A stretch of DNA of 64,000 nt, from contig AP017424.1 of the NCBI GenBank assembly GCA_002355495.1, positions 2,914,001 through 2,978,000 of the forward strand. Reading direction: 5' to 3'. The notes beneath the pieces were generated by a model, which saw nothing but the letters and a program-made list of their open reading frames with translations, was not told the origin of the DNA and searched no databases. Of the stretch, positions 16,747 to 25,072 are shown one piece after another. This DNA comes from Streptomyces laurentii (GTDB lineage: Bacteria; Actinomycetota; Actinomycetes; Streptomycetales; Streptomycetaceae). The translations under genes and the position numbers were made by a program. Positions within the stretch are counted from its first letter, which is position 1. Each line of letters begins with the position of its first letter.

Positions 16747-17972
16747 CGGCACGCGAGGCCCTCCAGTACGTCGGCGAGTGCGCGGACTCCGGCGAGGCAG
16801 TCGTCCTCGGCGGCGGACTCGGCCGGGGAGTGCGAGACGCCGGTGGGGTTGCGCACGAACAGCATGGCGGTCGGGATGGAGGCGGACAAAATACCCGCGT
16901 CGTGTCCGGCGCCGGTGCCGAGGACGGGGACCTTGACGCCGTCGGCGGACGCCTCGCCGAGGATGCGGCCGATCTCGTCGCGCAGCGCGTGTCCGAACTC
17001 CACGATCGGGGTGAAGGACTCGCGGACGACGGCGAGGTCGACGCCCTGGCGGGCGGCGTGGGCGCGGGCGGCGGTCTCGATGCCGGCGACGACGGTGTCC
17101 AGGGACTCCTGGTCGGCGGCGCGGGCGTCGAGCCAGCCGCGGACGAGGGAGGGGATGGCGTTGACGCCGTTGGGCTCGACCGCGATCTTGCCGAAGGTGG
17201 CGACGGCGCCCGCGAGTTCGGCCTGCTCGCGGGCGGCGAGGACGGTCTCGGCGTACGGCAGCATCGGGTCGTGCCGGTCGACGAGCCGGGTGGTACCGGC
17301 GTGGTTGGCCTCGCCGTGGAAGTCGTACCGCCAGCGGCCGTGCGGCCAGATGGCGGAGGCGATGCCGACGGGGTCGCCGGACAGGTCGAGGGCGCGGCCC
17401 TGCTCGACGTGGAGTTCGACGAAGGCGCCGATGCGGGCGAGCCGCTCCGGGTCCGGGCCGATCCCCGACGGGTCGTGGCCGGCCGCCTCCATCGCCTGCG
17501 GGAGGCTGACGCCGTCGGCGTCGCGCAGCTCGAAGGCCTTCTCCCGGGTCAGCTGTCCGGAGGTGAGGCGGGAGCCGACGCAGGCGAGGCCGAAGCGGGC
17601 GCCTTCCTCGTCGCCGAAGTTGACGATGGCGAGGGGGCGCCGGAAGGAGACGCCGCGGGCGCGGAGTTCGTCGAGCGCGGCGAAGGCGGAGACGACGCCG
17701 AGGGGGCCGTCGAAGGCGCCGCCGTCGGGGACGGAGTCGAGGTGGGAGCCGGTGACGACGGCGTCGCCGGCGGTGGGGTCGCCGAGCCAGGCCCACTGGT
17801 TGCCGTTGCGGTCGGTCTCGACGTCGAGGCGGCGGGCCTCGGCCTGCATCCGGAACCAGAGGCGGCAGTCGGCGTCGGCGCCGGTCCAGGCGTAGCGGCG
17901 GTATCCGCCCGAGGCGTCGCTGCGGCCGATGGGCCGCAGCGACGTCCACATGGCGTGGAAGGAGGCACTCAC
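16743..17972 (-). CDS. M20-family amidohydrolase (allantoate/N-carbamoyl amino-acid hydrolase type), likely in histidine pathway
   Basis: 409 aa. Sequence features of the M20 allantoate amidohydrolase/carbamoylase group: [19 protein letters not shown] (metal His/Asp), DEEGARFG (Glu pair), ELHVEQG (metal His), [15 protein letters not shown] in the lid domain, and [10 protein letters not shown] near the C-terminus. By family it would normally be called allantoate amidohydrolase. However, it sits between hutU and hutF with GTGA overlaps on both sides and no purine-degradation gene nearby. I infer it hydrolyses N-formyl-L-glutamate, supplying the deformylase step. Fold confidence is high, substrate confidence moderate. 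Confidence 0.85.
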   Translation of the reverse strand: MSASFHAMWTSLRPIGRSDASGGYRRYAWTGADADCRLWFRMQAEARRLDVETDRNGNQWAWLGDPTAGDAVVTGSHLDSVPDGGAFDGPLGVVSAFAALDELRARGVSFRRPLAIVNFGDEEGARFGLACVGSRLTSGQLTREKAFELRDADGVSLPQAMEAAGHDPSGIGPDPERLARIGAFVELHVEQGRALDLSGDPVGIASAIWPHGRWRYDFHGEANHAGTTRLVDRHDPMLPYAETVLAAREQAELAGAVATFGKIAVEPNGVNAIPSLVRGWLDARAADQESLDTVVAGIETAARAHAARQGVDLAVVRESFTPIVEFGHALRDEIGRILGEASADGVKVPVLGTGAGHDAGILSASIPTAMLFVRNPTGVSHSPAESAAEDDCLAGVRALADVLEGLACR

Positions 17973-19663
17973 GCGGAGCCTTCCTCGGAACCGGTGCCGG
18001 TGCCGGTGTCGCCCTCGCGCATCGGGACGCGGACGCCGCGCTCGCCGGAGACGCGCTCGGCGATGTCGTAACCCGCGTCGACGTGACGGATGACGCCCAT
18101 GCCGGGGTCGTTGGTGAGCACGCGGCGGATCTTCTCGCCGGCGAGCGGGGTGCCGTCGGCGACGGTGACCTGGCCGGCGTGGATGGAGCGGCCCATGCCG
18201 ACGCCGCCGCCGTGGTGGATCGACACCCAGGAGGCGCCGGAGGCCACGTTGACCATGGCGTTGAGCAGCGGCCAGTCGGCGATGGCGTCGGAGCCGTCGA
18301 GCATGGCCTCGGTCTCGCGGTACGGGGAGGCGACGGAGCCGCAGTCGAGGTGGTCGCGGCCGATGGCGAGCGGGGCGGCGAGTTCGCCGGAGGCCACCAT
18401 GTCGTTGAAGCGCTCGCCGGCGCGGTCGCGCTCGCCGTAGCCGAGCCAGCAGATCCGGGCGGGCAGGCCCTGGAAGTGGACGCGCTCGCCGGCCATCTTG
18501 ATCCAGCGGTGCAGCGACTCGTTCTCGGGGAAGAGGTCGAGGATCGCCTTGTCCGTCTTGTGGATGTCGGAGGCCTCGCCGGACAGGGCGGCCCAGCGGA
18601 ACGGGCCCTTGCCCTCGCAGAAGAGGGGGCGGATGTACGCGGGGACGAAGCCCGGGAAGGCGAACGCGCGGTCGTAGCCGGCCAGCTGGGCCTCGCCGCG
18701 GATGGAGTTGCCGTAGTCGAAGACCTCGGCGCCGGCGTCCATGAAGCCGACCATGGCCTCGACGTGCTTGGCCATGGACTCGCGGGCGCGGGTGGTGAAG
18801 CCGGCCGGGTCCTTGGCGGCGGCGTCCGCCATGTCCTCGAACGCCATGCCCACCGGGAGGTAGGCCAGCGGGTCGTGGGCGGAGGTCTGGTCCGTCACGA
18901 TGTCGATCGGGGCACCCTCGGCGAGCATCTGCGGGAGCAGGTCGGCGGCGTTGCCGAGGAGGCCGATGGACAGCGGGCGGCGGGCGTCGCGGGCCTCGGT
19001 GGCGAGCTGGAGGGCGTGCGCGAGGTTGTCGGCCTTGACGTCGAGGTAGCGGTGCTCGATGCGGCGCTCGATGGCGCGCGGGTCGCAGTCGACGCAGATC
19101 GCGACGCCGTCGTTCATGGTGACGGCGAGCGGCTGGGCGCCGCCCATGCCGCCGAGGCCGGCGGTCAGGGTGATGGTGCCGGCCAGGGTGCCGCCGAACT
19201 TCTTCGCGGCGACGGCGGCGAAGGTCTCGTAGGTGCCCTGGAGGATGCCCTGGGTGCCGATGTAGATCCAGGAACCGGCGGTCATCTGGCCGTACATGGT
19301 GAGGCCGAGGGCCTCCAGGCGCCGGAACTCCTCCCAGTTGGCCCAGTCGCCGACGAGGTTGGAGTTGGCGATGAGGACGCGCGGCGCCCACTCGTGGGTC
19401 TGCATGACGCCGACCGGACGGCCGGACTGGACGAGCATCGTCTCGTCCTGCTTGAGGGTGCGCAGGGTGCGCACCATGGCGTCGAACGAGCGCCAGTCGC
19501 GGGCGGCCTTGCCGGTGCCGCCGTAGACGACGAGCTTGTCGGGGTGCTCCGCGACCTCGGGGTCGAGGTTGTTCTGGAGCATCCGGAGGGCGGCCTCCTG
19601 CTGCCATCCCAGGGCGCTCAGTTCCGTACCGCGCGGGGCCCGTACGGGGCGGGGTCCTGACAT
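17969..19663 (-). CDS. hutU: Urocanate hydratase
   Basis: 564 aa NAD-dependent urocanase that converts urocanate to 4-imidazolone-5-propionate. Recognised by the N-terminal [28 protein letters not shown], the NAD-binding [13 protein letters not shown], the [19 protein letters not shown] segment with the conserved Cys, and C-terminal [19 protein letters not shown] lies 7 bp before the ATG. It is the first gene of a four-gene hut operon and its stop overlaps the next start. No histidase (hutH) gene is present in the window. Repeated TATTCA elements just upstream are likely regulatory. Confidence 0.96.
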   Translation of the reverse strand: MSGPRPVRAPRGTELSALGWQQEAALRMLQNNLDPEVAEHPDKLVVYGGTGKAARDWRSFDAMVRTLRTLKQDETMLVQSGRPVGVMQTHEWAPRVLIANSNLVGDWANWEEFRRLEALGLTMYGQMTAGSWIYIGTQGILQGTYETFAAVAAKKFGGTLAGTITLTAGLGGMGGAQPLAVTMNDGVAICVDCDPRAIERRIEHRYLDVKADNLAHALQLATEARDARRPLSIGLLGNAADLLPQMLAEGAPIDIVTDQTSAHDPLAYLPVGMAFEDMADAAAKDPAGFTTRARESMAKHVEAMVGFMDAGAEVFDYGNSIRGEAQLAGYDRAFAFPGFVPAYIRPLFCEGKGPFRWAALSGEASDIHKTDKAILDLFPENESLHRWIKMAGERVHFQGLPARICWLGYGERDRAGERFNDMVASGELAAPLAIGRDHLDCGSVASPYRETEAMLDGSDAIADWPLLNAMVNVASGASWVSIHHGGGVGMGRSIHAGQVTVADGTPLAGEKIRRVLTNDPGMGVIRHVDAGYDIAERVSGERGVRVPMREGDTGTGTGSEEGSA

Positions 19664-19680
19664 GGCGAAGCCTCCTCGGT

Positions 19681-19717
19681 TATTCACTCTGGTATTCACA
19701 TCCTGGCCCGCTGAATA
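19681..19717. promoter_or_regulatory. TATTCA repeat cluster upstream of hutU
   Basis: Two direct copies of TATTCAC lie 12 bp apart (19681-19687 and 19693-19699), and an inverted copy TGAATA is at 19712-19717. They sit between the hutU start and the divergent decarboxylase gene, in operator position for the hut operon. A TATTCA hexamer also precedes the RpiR regulator gene at 25036. The regulator's identity is inference. Confidence 0.45.
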
Positions 19718-19767
19718 GACTTAGTCAACAGCTGCGGCGGCGCCCCGCCCGGTGGTGGGATGGACGC

Positions 19768-21120
19768 ATGGCCACCTCCCTCGGAACGACCTCGCCGAAC
19801 CGCCGGGAACACGCTCGCGACCGCGCCGTGCGCGCCGCCGTCGCCCAAGGACTCCTCTCCGCCGAGGAGCCCGTCGCCGCCCTCCTCGACACGGCCGGCA
19901 TCCGCGCCTCCGCCGCCGCCCTGACCAGCGCCTTCGCCGCCGTCACCGACGCCCCCGTCCTGCACGCCTTCGCCGTGAAGGCCGCCCCGCTCGTGCCCGT
20001 CCTGCGCCTGCTGTACGAGGCGGGCCTGGGCGCCGAGGTCGCGAGCCCCGGCGAACTGGCCCTGGCCCGGGCGGCCGGGGTGCCCCCGTCCCGTACCGTC
20101 CTCGACTCCCCCGCCAAGACCCACGCCGAGCTGCGCCAGGCCCTCGGCCTCGGCATCGCGGTCAACGCCGACAACCTCCAGGAACTGGCCCGGCTCGACG
20201 GCCTGCTCCCGTCCGCCGCCGGCGCCCCGCCCGTCGGACTCCGGGTGAACCCACAGGTCGGAGCCGGTGCGATCGGCGCGATGTCGACCGCCACCGCCAC
20301 CTCCAAGTTCGGTGTCGCGCTGCGCGACGACGGCGCCCGCGAGGCCGTCGTCCAGGCGTATCTGGACCGCCCCTGGCTCACCCGGCTGCACACCCACACC
20401 GGCTCCCAGGGCGTCCCGCTCCCCCTCATGGCCGAGGGCGTCCGGGCGGCCTACGCGCTCGCCGAGGAGATCAACGACCGGGCCGGGCGCCGGCAGATCG
20501 ACACCCTCGACATCGGCGGCGGCCTCCCGGTGAACTTCGCCTCCGACGAGGACACCCCGACCTACGCCGCGTACGCCGGGCTGCTCGCCGCCACCGTCCC
20601 CGGTCTGTTCGACGGGCGCTACGCGCTGGTCACCGAGTTCGGCCGGTCGCTGCTCGCCAAGCACGGCACCGTGCTGGCCCGGGTCGAGTACACGAAGACC
20701 TCCGGCGGCCGCCCCATCGCCGTCACCCACGCGGGCGTCCAGCTCGCCGTCCGCACCGTCTACGCCCCCGGCTCCTGGCCGCTGCGGATCCTCGCCTACG
20801 ACGCGGAGGGCCGGCCCCGCGCGGGCGAGCCGGCGGTCGTCCAGGACGTGGCCGGACCCGCCTGCTTCGCCGGGGACCTGCTGGCCACCGGGCGCGCGCT
20901 GCCGCCGCTGCGGCCGGGCGACGTGGTGGCGGTGCCGGACACCGGCGCGTACTACTTCGCCCACCACTACGCGTACAACAGCCTGCCCCGGCCCGCCGTG
21001 TACGGATTCACCCGGGCGGCCGAGGGCGGCACGGTCTTCAGCCTGGTCCGCCGGGCCCAGACCCTCGACGAGATCGTGGCGGAATCGGGCGGCGGCCGGC
21101 CGGACGCGCTGACGGCATGA
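19768..21120 (+). CDS. Diaminopimelate/ornithine-decarboxylase-like PLP enzyme (fold type III)
   Basis: 450 aa. A TIM-barrel PLP domain has the Schiff-base Lys71 in HAFAVKA, AEVASPGELALA, the HTHTGSQG motif and the phosphate-binding DIGGGLPVNF. A C-terminal beta domain contains the active-site Cys region GPACFAGDLL and DTGAYYFAHHYAYNSLPRP. It is related to meso-diaminopimelate decarboxylase (LysA) but divergent, so it is probably a second decarboxylase acting on another diamino or basic amino acid rather than the lysine housekeeping enzyme. It is divergent from hutU across 104 bp, so it could share regulation with histidine use. Substrate not assignable from sequence. Confidence 0.82.
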   Translation: MATSLGTTSPNRREHARDRAVRAAVAQGLLSAEEPVAALLDTAGIRASAAALTSAFAAVTDAPVLHAFAVKAAPLVPVLRLLYEAGLGAEVASPGELALARAAGVPPSRTVLDSPAKTHAELRQALGLGIAVNADNLQELARLDGLLPSAAGAPPVGLRVNPQVGAGAIGAMSTATATSKFGVALRDDGAREAVVQAYLDRPWLTRLHTHTGSQGVPLPLMAEGVRAAYALAEEINDRAGRRQIDTLDIGGGLPVNFASDEDTPTYAAYAGLLAATVPGLFDGRYALVTEFGRSLLAKHGTVLARVEYTKTSGGRPIAVTHAGVQLAVRTVYAPGSWPLRILAYDAEGRPRAGEPAVVQDVAGPACFAGDLLATGRALPPLRPGDVVAVPDTGAYYFAHHYAYNSLPRPAVYGFTRAAEGGTVFSLVRRAQTLDEIVAESGGGRPDALTA

Positions 21121-21157
21121 CCTTGCGCCCGGGCGGCGGCGGTGCTCCCGTGGATCC

Positions 21158-21637
21158 ATGACAGCAAGCACCTCGGTGGTCGTGGAACGGAAGGTGGCCG
21201 CCTCGCCCGGGCGTGTCTGGCTGATGATCACCGACCTGCCCGGACTGCCCCGGCTGCTGTCCGCCGTCGACCGGGTCGAGGTGCTGACCCAGGGCGGCTT
21301 CGCGGTCGGCACCCGCTGGCGCGAGACCCGGCGGACGCTGGGCCGGCAGGCCACCGAGGAGCTGACGGTGACGATCTGCGAACCGGCCGAGCGATACGTC
21401 ACGGTGGCCGACTCGGGCGGCATGCACTACGCGTGCGAGCTCGCCCTCGCGCCCGACGGGCCGCTCGCCCGCGCCACCGCGACCACCCTGCGCCTCACGT
21501 ACACCGCCCGCCCCGGCTACGACCGCGCCCCGACGCCGCTCACCCGGCTGCTCGGGCGGCTCGGGACGCGGGTGATGGCGCGCTCGCTCGCGCGAGACCT
21601 GGAGGAGATCGCGCGGGCGGTGGAGACCCGGGGCTGA
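21158..21637 (+). CDS. SRPBCC-family (START-like) protein
   Basis: 159 aa single-domain protein of the polyketide cyclase/SRPBCC superfamily: an N-terminal strand VVVERKVAASPGRVWLMITD, then a helix and beta-grip (GTRWRETRRTLGRQATEEL), and a long C-terminal helix ending LEEIARAVETRG. Such proteins bind hydrophobic ligands or lipids; no catalytic residues are evident. It lies 37 bp after the decarboxylase on the same strand and may be cotranscribed. Confidence 0.75.
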   Translation: MTASTSVVVERKVAASPGRVWLMITDLPGLPRLLSAVDRVEVLTQGGFAVGTRWRETRRTLGRQATEELTVTICEPAERYVTVADSGGMHYACELALAPDGPLARATATTLRLTYTARPGYDRAPTPLTRLLGRLGTRVMARSLARDLEEIARAVETRG

Positions 21638-21765
21638 GGCCGCTCCTCCGGATCCGCTGACAAATTCCTCTGGAAAATGCCAGAACTCCTGCCCGAGAGC
21701 GCGACGTTGAGTAGCGTCACCGTTACTGCCGTACGCCCGTACGCCGCATCGGGAGGGGATCTCGC

Positions 21766-22170
21766 GTGCCCGGAATCGACGAGTGTCTTCAGGAGGCCAT
21801 GAGCCTGCCGGGGGCGCGCGGGGCCTGGCTGGTCGACTGGACCAGTGGTCTGGCCCTCGGGTCGGCGGGCGAATCCCCGGTCGGCGACCACGAGACGACC
21901 GCCGCCGAGAGCGCCGAATTGGCCCGCGCGGCGGCCGAGTTCGAGTCACCGGCGGGAACGGGCGACGGCGCGTTACCACCCGAGGCCGGCGCCCCGCCGG
22001 TCGAGGACCTGATCGTCAGCACCCGCGTCGGGTACCACGTGATCCGCTTCGTCGAGACCGACTTCGACAGCAGTGTCTTCCTGCATCTCTGGCTGGACCG
22101 CTCCACCGGCAACCTCGCACTCGCCCGCATCCGGCTGGGCGACCTCGCCGAGAGGCTGGTCCTCGGATGA
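21766..22170 (+). CDS. Roadblock/LC7-like protein with one TTA codon
   Basis: 134 aa, GTG start. The N-terminal helix and strand IDECLQEAMSLPGARGAWLVDWTSGLALG matches the opening of the roadblock fold, as in the fourth gene of this cassette (GAIGAALVDYTSGMALG). A variable middle follows, then strands EDLIVSTRVGYHVIRFVE and VFLHLWLDRSTGNLALARIRLGDL. Roadblock proteins usually act as GTPase partners or scaffolds. Codon 70 is TTA (21973-21975), in frame, which makes translation dependent on bldA. The stop overlaps the next ATG (ATGA). Confidence 0.75.
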   Translation: MPGIDECLQEAMSLPGARGAWLVDWTSGLALGSAGESPVGDHETTAAESAELARAAAEFESPAGTGDGALPPEAGAPPVEDLIVSTRVGYHVIRFVETDFDSSVFLHLWLDRSTGNLALARIRLGDLAERLVLG

Positions 22171-23123
22171 GCGCGCTCCCCCCGATACGCCCGGTCCGCG
22201 TCGACTCCCCCGCCTTATCTTCCTTACCTTCCTTACCTTCCTTACCTGCCTCGGCTGCCTTACCCCCCTTATCCGCACCACCTCCCTCCCCCGCCATCCC
22301 CGCTTTTCCGGCCGCCCCCGCCTTCTCCGCGGCCCCCGCTCCCCCCTCGCTTCCGGCGGCCACCCCCGTCTCCCCCATGCTGCTGCGGCTCACCGCCGAG
22401 AAGGCCACCGGCGCCCTGTTGCGCGACCACGGCACCCTCTACCTCGTCGACGGCCGCGTCGTGCACGCCGAAAGCCCCAGCTCCCCCGGCGTCGACGTCC
22501 TCCTCGCCGCCGCCGGCCGGCTGCCCCGCGAAGGCTGGGACGACGCCGTGAACCAGGCGGGCGCGCGCGGCACCGTCGGCCGCTTCCTCGTCGACAGCGG
22601 CCGGCTGCACGACGGGGAACTGGAGATCTGCCACCTGGAGGCCGTCTTCGACGCCGCGTTCTTCGCCCTCGGACCCGCGAGCGGCCCGACCCGCTTCCGG
22701 TACGGGGCGGCGCACTGGTTCGGCGCGGTGCGCCCGGTCGCCACCGAGGCCGTGGAACGCGAGACGCTGCGCCGCCGCGACCTCCTCGACAGCGTCTGGC
22801 CGTACCCCGCCGTCGACACCGCGCCCGTGGTCCCCCGCCCCGTCGCCCCCGGCCAGCCCGTCGGCACCCGGCACCGGGCCCTGCTCGCGGCGGCCGACGG
22901 CGTACGGACCCCGGCGGACATCGCCCGGGTGCTCGGGCGGCCCGCGTTCCACACGCTGCTGGACGTACGACGGCTCGCCGCGGCCGGTCTGGTGGAAACC
23001 CCTCACGAAGCGGCGCCCCCCGCCCCGCCCCCGGTGCCCGCCTGGGTCGGCGAGGTCGCCACCCCCGACCCCGACGTCGCCTTGCTCCGCCGGCTCCGTG
23101 ACGCCCTGGAGGCAGCCCTGTGA
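22167..23123 (+). CDS. DUF4388-like protein with N-terminal TTA-rich leader (six TTA codons)
   Basis: 318 aa. Residues 1-70 are a Pro/Ala/Leu/Ser-rich low-complexity region. About 70-180 resembles DUF4388 (LRLTAEKATGALL, GTLYLVDGRVVHAESP, GVDVLLAAAG), a module found in bacterial gliding and roadblock-linked proteins. The C-terminal part (RHRALLAAADGVRTPADIARVLG, LDVRRLAAAGLVE) looks like a winged helix. Codons 17, 20, 23, 26, 32 and 35 are all TTA; four lie in or beside a tandem of the 9-mer TCCTTACCT. Seven TTA codons counting the upstream gene make this cassette extremely bldA-dependent. ATGA overlap upstream, GTGA-type junction downstream. Confidence 0.8.
   Translation: MSALPPIRPVRVDSPALSSLPSLPSLPASAALPPLSAPPPSPAIPAFPAAPAFSAAPAPPSLPAATPVSPMLLRLTAEKATGALLRDHGTLYLVDGRVVHAESPSSPGVDVLLAAAGRLPREGWDDAVNQAGARGTVGRFLVDSGRLHDGELEICHLEAVFDAAFFALGPASGPTRFRYGAAHWFGAVRPVATEAVERETLRRRDLLDSVWPYPAVDTAPVVPRPVAPGQPVGTRHRALLAAADGVRTPADIARVLGRPAFHTLLDVRRLAAAGLVETPHEAAPPAPPPVPAWVGEVATPDPDVALLRRLRDALEAAL
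22222..22248 (+). repeat. Tandem 9-bp repeat TCCTTACCT, three copies, in frame
   Basis: Three perfect adjacent copies encode Ser-Leu(TTA)-Pro, positions 22222-22248, inside the DUF4388 gene. Since the unit is nine bases, slippage would change the number of TTA codons without shifting the frame. Confidence 0.9.
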
Positions 23124-23161
23124 TGAGGCGTGCCCTGCGCCTGCGCGCCGAGAGGAGACAA

Positions 23162-23557
23162 ATGATGACTGCGGAGGCCGAGGTGCTCGGCGAGCTGAGA
23201 CGGCTGCGGGCCCGGCTGCCCCAGCTCACCGGGGCCCTGGCGGCCAGCATCGACGGACTGGTGCTCGCCCGGGACGCCGTCGACGCCGAGGCGGAGAGCG
23301 TGGCCGCGCTGACCGCCGCCGCGCTGGGCGTCGGGCAGCGGCTCGCGGACACCACCGGACAGGGCGGCTTCAAGGAGCTGCTCGTCCGGGGCGAGAACGG
23401 CTACGTGGCGACGTACGCGGCGGGCGGCTCGGCCGTCCTGACGCTGCTCGCCGAACCCCGGATCAACGTCGGCCGGCTCCACCTGGAGGCCCGCCGGTCC
23501 AGCGCCCGCATCGCCGAGCTGGTGGACGGCGCGCTGGAACGCAGAGACCTGAACTGA
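23162..23557 (+). CDS. Roadblock/LC7-domain protein
   Basis: 131 aa from the ATG at 23162, which follows AGGAGA with good spacing; a GTG at 23120 and an ATG at 23123 overlap the upstream stop and would add 14 or 13 residues. The sequence has the roadblock pattern: LPQLTGALAASIDGLVLARD, VAALTAAALGVGQRLADT, KELLVRGENGYVATYAAGGSAVLTLLAEPRINVGRLHLEARRSSARIAELV. It closely resembles the MglB-like subunit of actinobacterial conservons. No GTPase partner is encoded nearby. Confidence 0.82.
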   Translation: MMTAEAEVLGELRRLRARLPQLTGALAASIDGLVLARDAVDAEAESVAALTAAALGVGQRLADTTGQGGFKELLVRGENGYVATYAAGGSAVLTLLAEPRINVGRLHLEARRSSARIAELVDGALERRDLN

Positions 23558-23648
23558 CCACCCGGCCACCGGTCGACCGGCCGGCCACCGGCAGGTCGGC
23601 CACACCAGAGAACGACGACACCCACGGAAAGAAGAACGGAACCACACC

Positions 23649-24020
23649 ATGGCGAACACCGAGACCTCCCTCAAGGAAGCCGCCCAGATCGAAGGCGCGA
23701 TCGGCGCGGCGCTCGTCGACTACACGAGCGGCATGGCCCTCGGCACGATAGGCGGCGGCAAGGACCTCGACCTGAACGTCGCGGCGGCCGGCAACACGGA
23801 CGTCGTCCGGGCGAAGGTCCGCGCGATGGAGATGCTGGGGCTCAGCGACGAGATCGAGGACATCCTCATCACCTTGGGCAGCCAGTACCACCTGCTCCGG
23901 CTGCTCAAGACCCGCGGCGCGAACGGTCTCTTCCTGTACCTGGCGCTGGACAAGGGCCGGGCGAACCTGGCGATGGCCCGCCACCAGCTGAAGAAGATCG
24001 AGAGCGAGCTGGAGATCTGA
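23649..24020 (+). CDS. Roadblock/LC7-like protein
   Basis: 123 aa. EAAQIEGAIGAALVDYTSGMALGTIGGG opens a roadblock-like fold, followed by a helix VVRAKVRAMEMLGLSDEIEDILITLG and strands QYHLLRLLK and LFLYLALDKGRANLAMARHQLKKIE. It pairs in sequence pattern with the first gene of the cassette. A gap of 91 bp separates it from the third gene, so it could have its own start site or be the last gene of the operon. Unlike the first two genes it has no TTA codon, so it can be made without bldA if transcribed. Confidence 0.78.
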   Translation: MANTETSLKEAAQIEGAIGAALVDYTSGMALGTIGGGKDLDLNVAAAGNTDVVRAKVRAMEMLGLSDEIEDILITLGSQYHLLRLLKTRGANGLFLYLALDKGRANLAMARHQLKKIESELEI

Positions 24021-24172
24021 CCCCGGACGCCCCCCCATGGGCCGTGGCCCCGGCCGGTCGGCGATGAGCCGGCCGACCGTCCGGGGTCACGGCCACCCCC
24101 CACGTCCAGGGACAGCATCCCCGGCGACCCCGGCGACCCCGGCGACTCCGACGACCTCGGCGCCCCCAGGGG

Positions 24173-25006
24173 TCAGTCGACGAACAGACCGCGCGTCGCC
24201 GCGCGCGTGTCGAACTCCTCCAGGCGCGCCTGCGCGTCCGGCAACTCGTCCGCCATCGCCTCCAGGAGCACCCGGCCCAGCAGCATCGGCGCGCAGGCCG
24301 TGTCGAAGGCGAGGCCGGTGCCGACGGGGGCCGGGATGAGCAGGTCGCTGTGGGCGGCGACGGGGGCGAAGGCGGACTCGGCGACCGTCACCACGGTGAG
24401 CCCGGACGTACGGGCATATGCCAGCGCGTCGACGACCTCGCGCGGATGGCGCGGCAGCGCGAAGCACAGGAGCGTCGACGCCCCGGCGCGGACGACCGCG
24501 TCGATCCGGTCCTCCAGCATCGAGCCGCCCTCGTCGAGCAGCCGTACGTCGGGGTGGACCTTGCCCGCGAAGTACGCGAAGCCGCGCGCCTGCGAGGAGG
24601 CGGCCCGCAGACCGAGCACCGGCAGCGGGCGGGAGGCGGCGAGCAGCCGGCCGGCCCGTACGACGGGCGCGGGGTCGGCGAGGAGGTCGGCGAGGTGCCT
24701 CAGGTTCTCGATCTCGCCGAGCACGGCCTGCTGGTACTCGTTGTGGCCGACGGTCTCCTCGGGGGCCGCGGGCACGCTCTCGCGCAGATGCCGGCGCAGC
24801 GCCGGATAGCCGTCGAAGCCGAGCGCGACCGCGAAACGGGTGACGGACGGCTGGCTCACCCCGGCCAGGTCGGCCAGCTCCACACTGGACAGGAACGGCA
24901 CGTCGGCGGCCCGCCGCACCATGCAGTGCGCGATCCGCCGCTGTGTCGGCGTGAGCCGGTGCCCTTCGAACAGCGTCTGCAGCCGTCCAGCGGGACTGTC
25001 GTTCAT
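24173..25006 (-). CDS. RpiR/MurR-family transcriptional regulator
   Basis: 277 aa. N-terminal HTH_6 domain (about 10-85): LTPTQRRIAHCMV, FLSSVELADLAGVSQPSVTRFAVALGFDGYPALRRHLRE. C-terminal SIS domain (about 120-265) for sugar-phosphate-like effectors: LPVLGLRAASSQARGFAYFAGKV, STLLCFALPRHPREVVDALAYARTSGLTVVTVAES, DLLIPAPVGTG. A strong GGAAGGGGAGG tract precedes the ATG. It is in the hut neighbourhood and its upstream region shares TATTCA with the hut promoter, so it may regulate the hut genes; this is inference. Confidence 0.88.
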   Translation of the reverse strand: MNDSPAGRLQTLFEGHRLTPTQRRIAHCMVRRAADVPFLSSVELADLAGVSQPSVTRFAVALGFDGYPALRRHLRESVPAAPEETVGHNEYQQAVLGEIENLRHLADLLADPAPVVRAGRLLAASRPLPVLGLRAASSQARGFAYFAGKVHPDVRLLDEGGSMLEDRIDAVVRAGASTLLCFALPRHPREVVDALAYARTSGLTVVTVAESAFAPVAAHSDLLIPAPVGTGLAFDTACAPMLLGRVLLEAMADELPDAQARLEEFDTRAATRGLFVD

Positions 25007-25035
25007 GCCGTCCCCCTCCCCTTCCACCTGCCGAC

Positions 25036-25072
25036 TATTCATGCACCAAGAACTCTGCATAAGCATATGCAG
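25036..25072. promoter_or_regulatory. Operator-like elements upstream of the RpiR gene
   Basis: A perfect inverted repeat CTGCATA-AGCA-TATGCAG spans 25055-25072, and TATTCA with adjoining TGCA lies at 25036-25043. They are 30-66 bp upstream of the RpiR start, a typical autoregulatory position. Confidence 0.5.

Noticed and set aside
16743..17972. A purine (allantoin) degradation locus
   Set aside because: No allantoinase, uricase or ureidoglycolate gene nearby; the hydrolase is embedded in the histidine operon.
22222..22248. CRISPR-like array at the TCCTTACCT repeats
   Set aside because: Unit is only 9 bp with no spacers; it is coding tandem repeat. No CRISPR array was found in the window.
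21766..24020. A classical conservon (cvn)
   Set aside because: No histidine kinase, DUF742 or GTPase gene is next to the roadblock genes.
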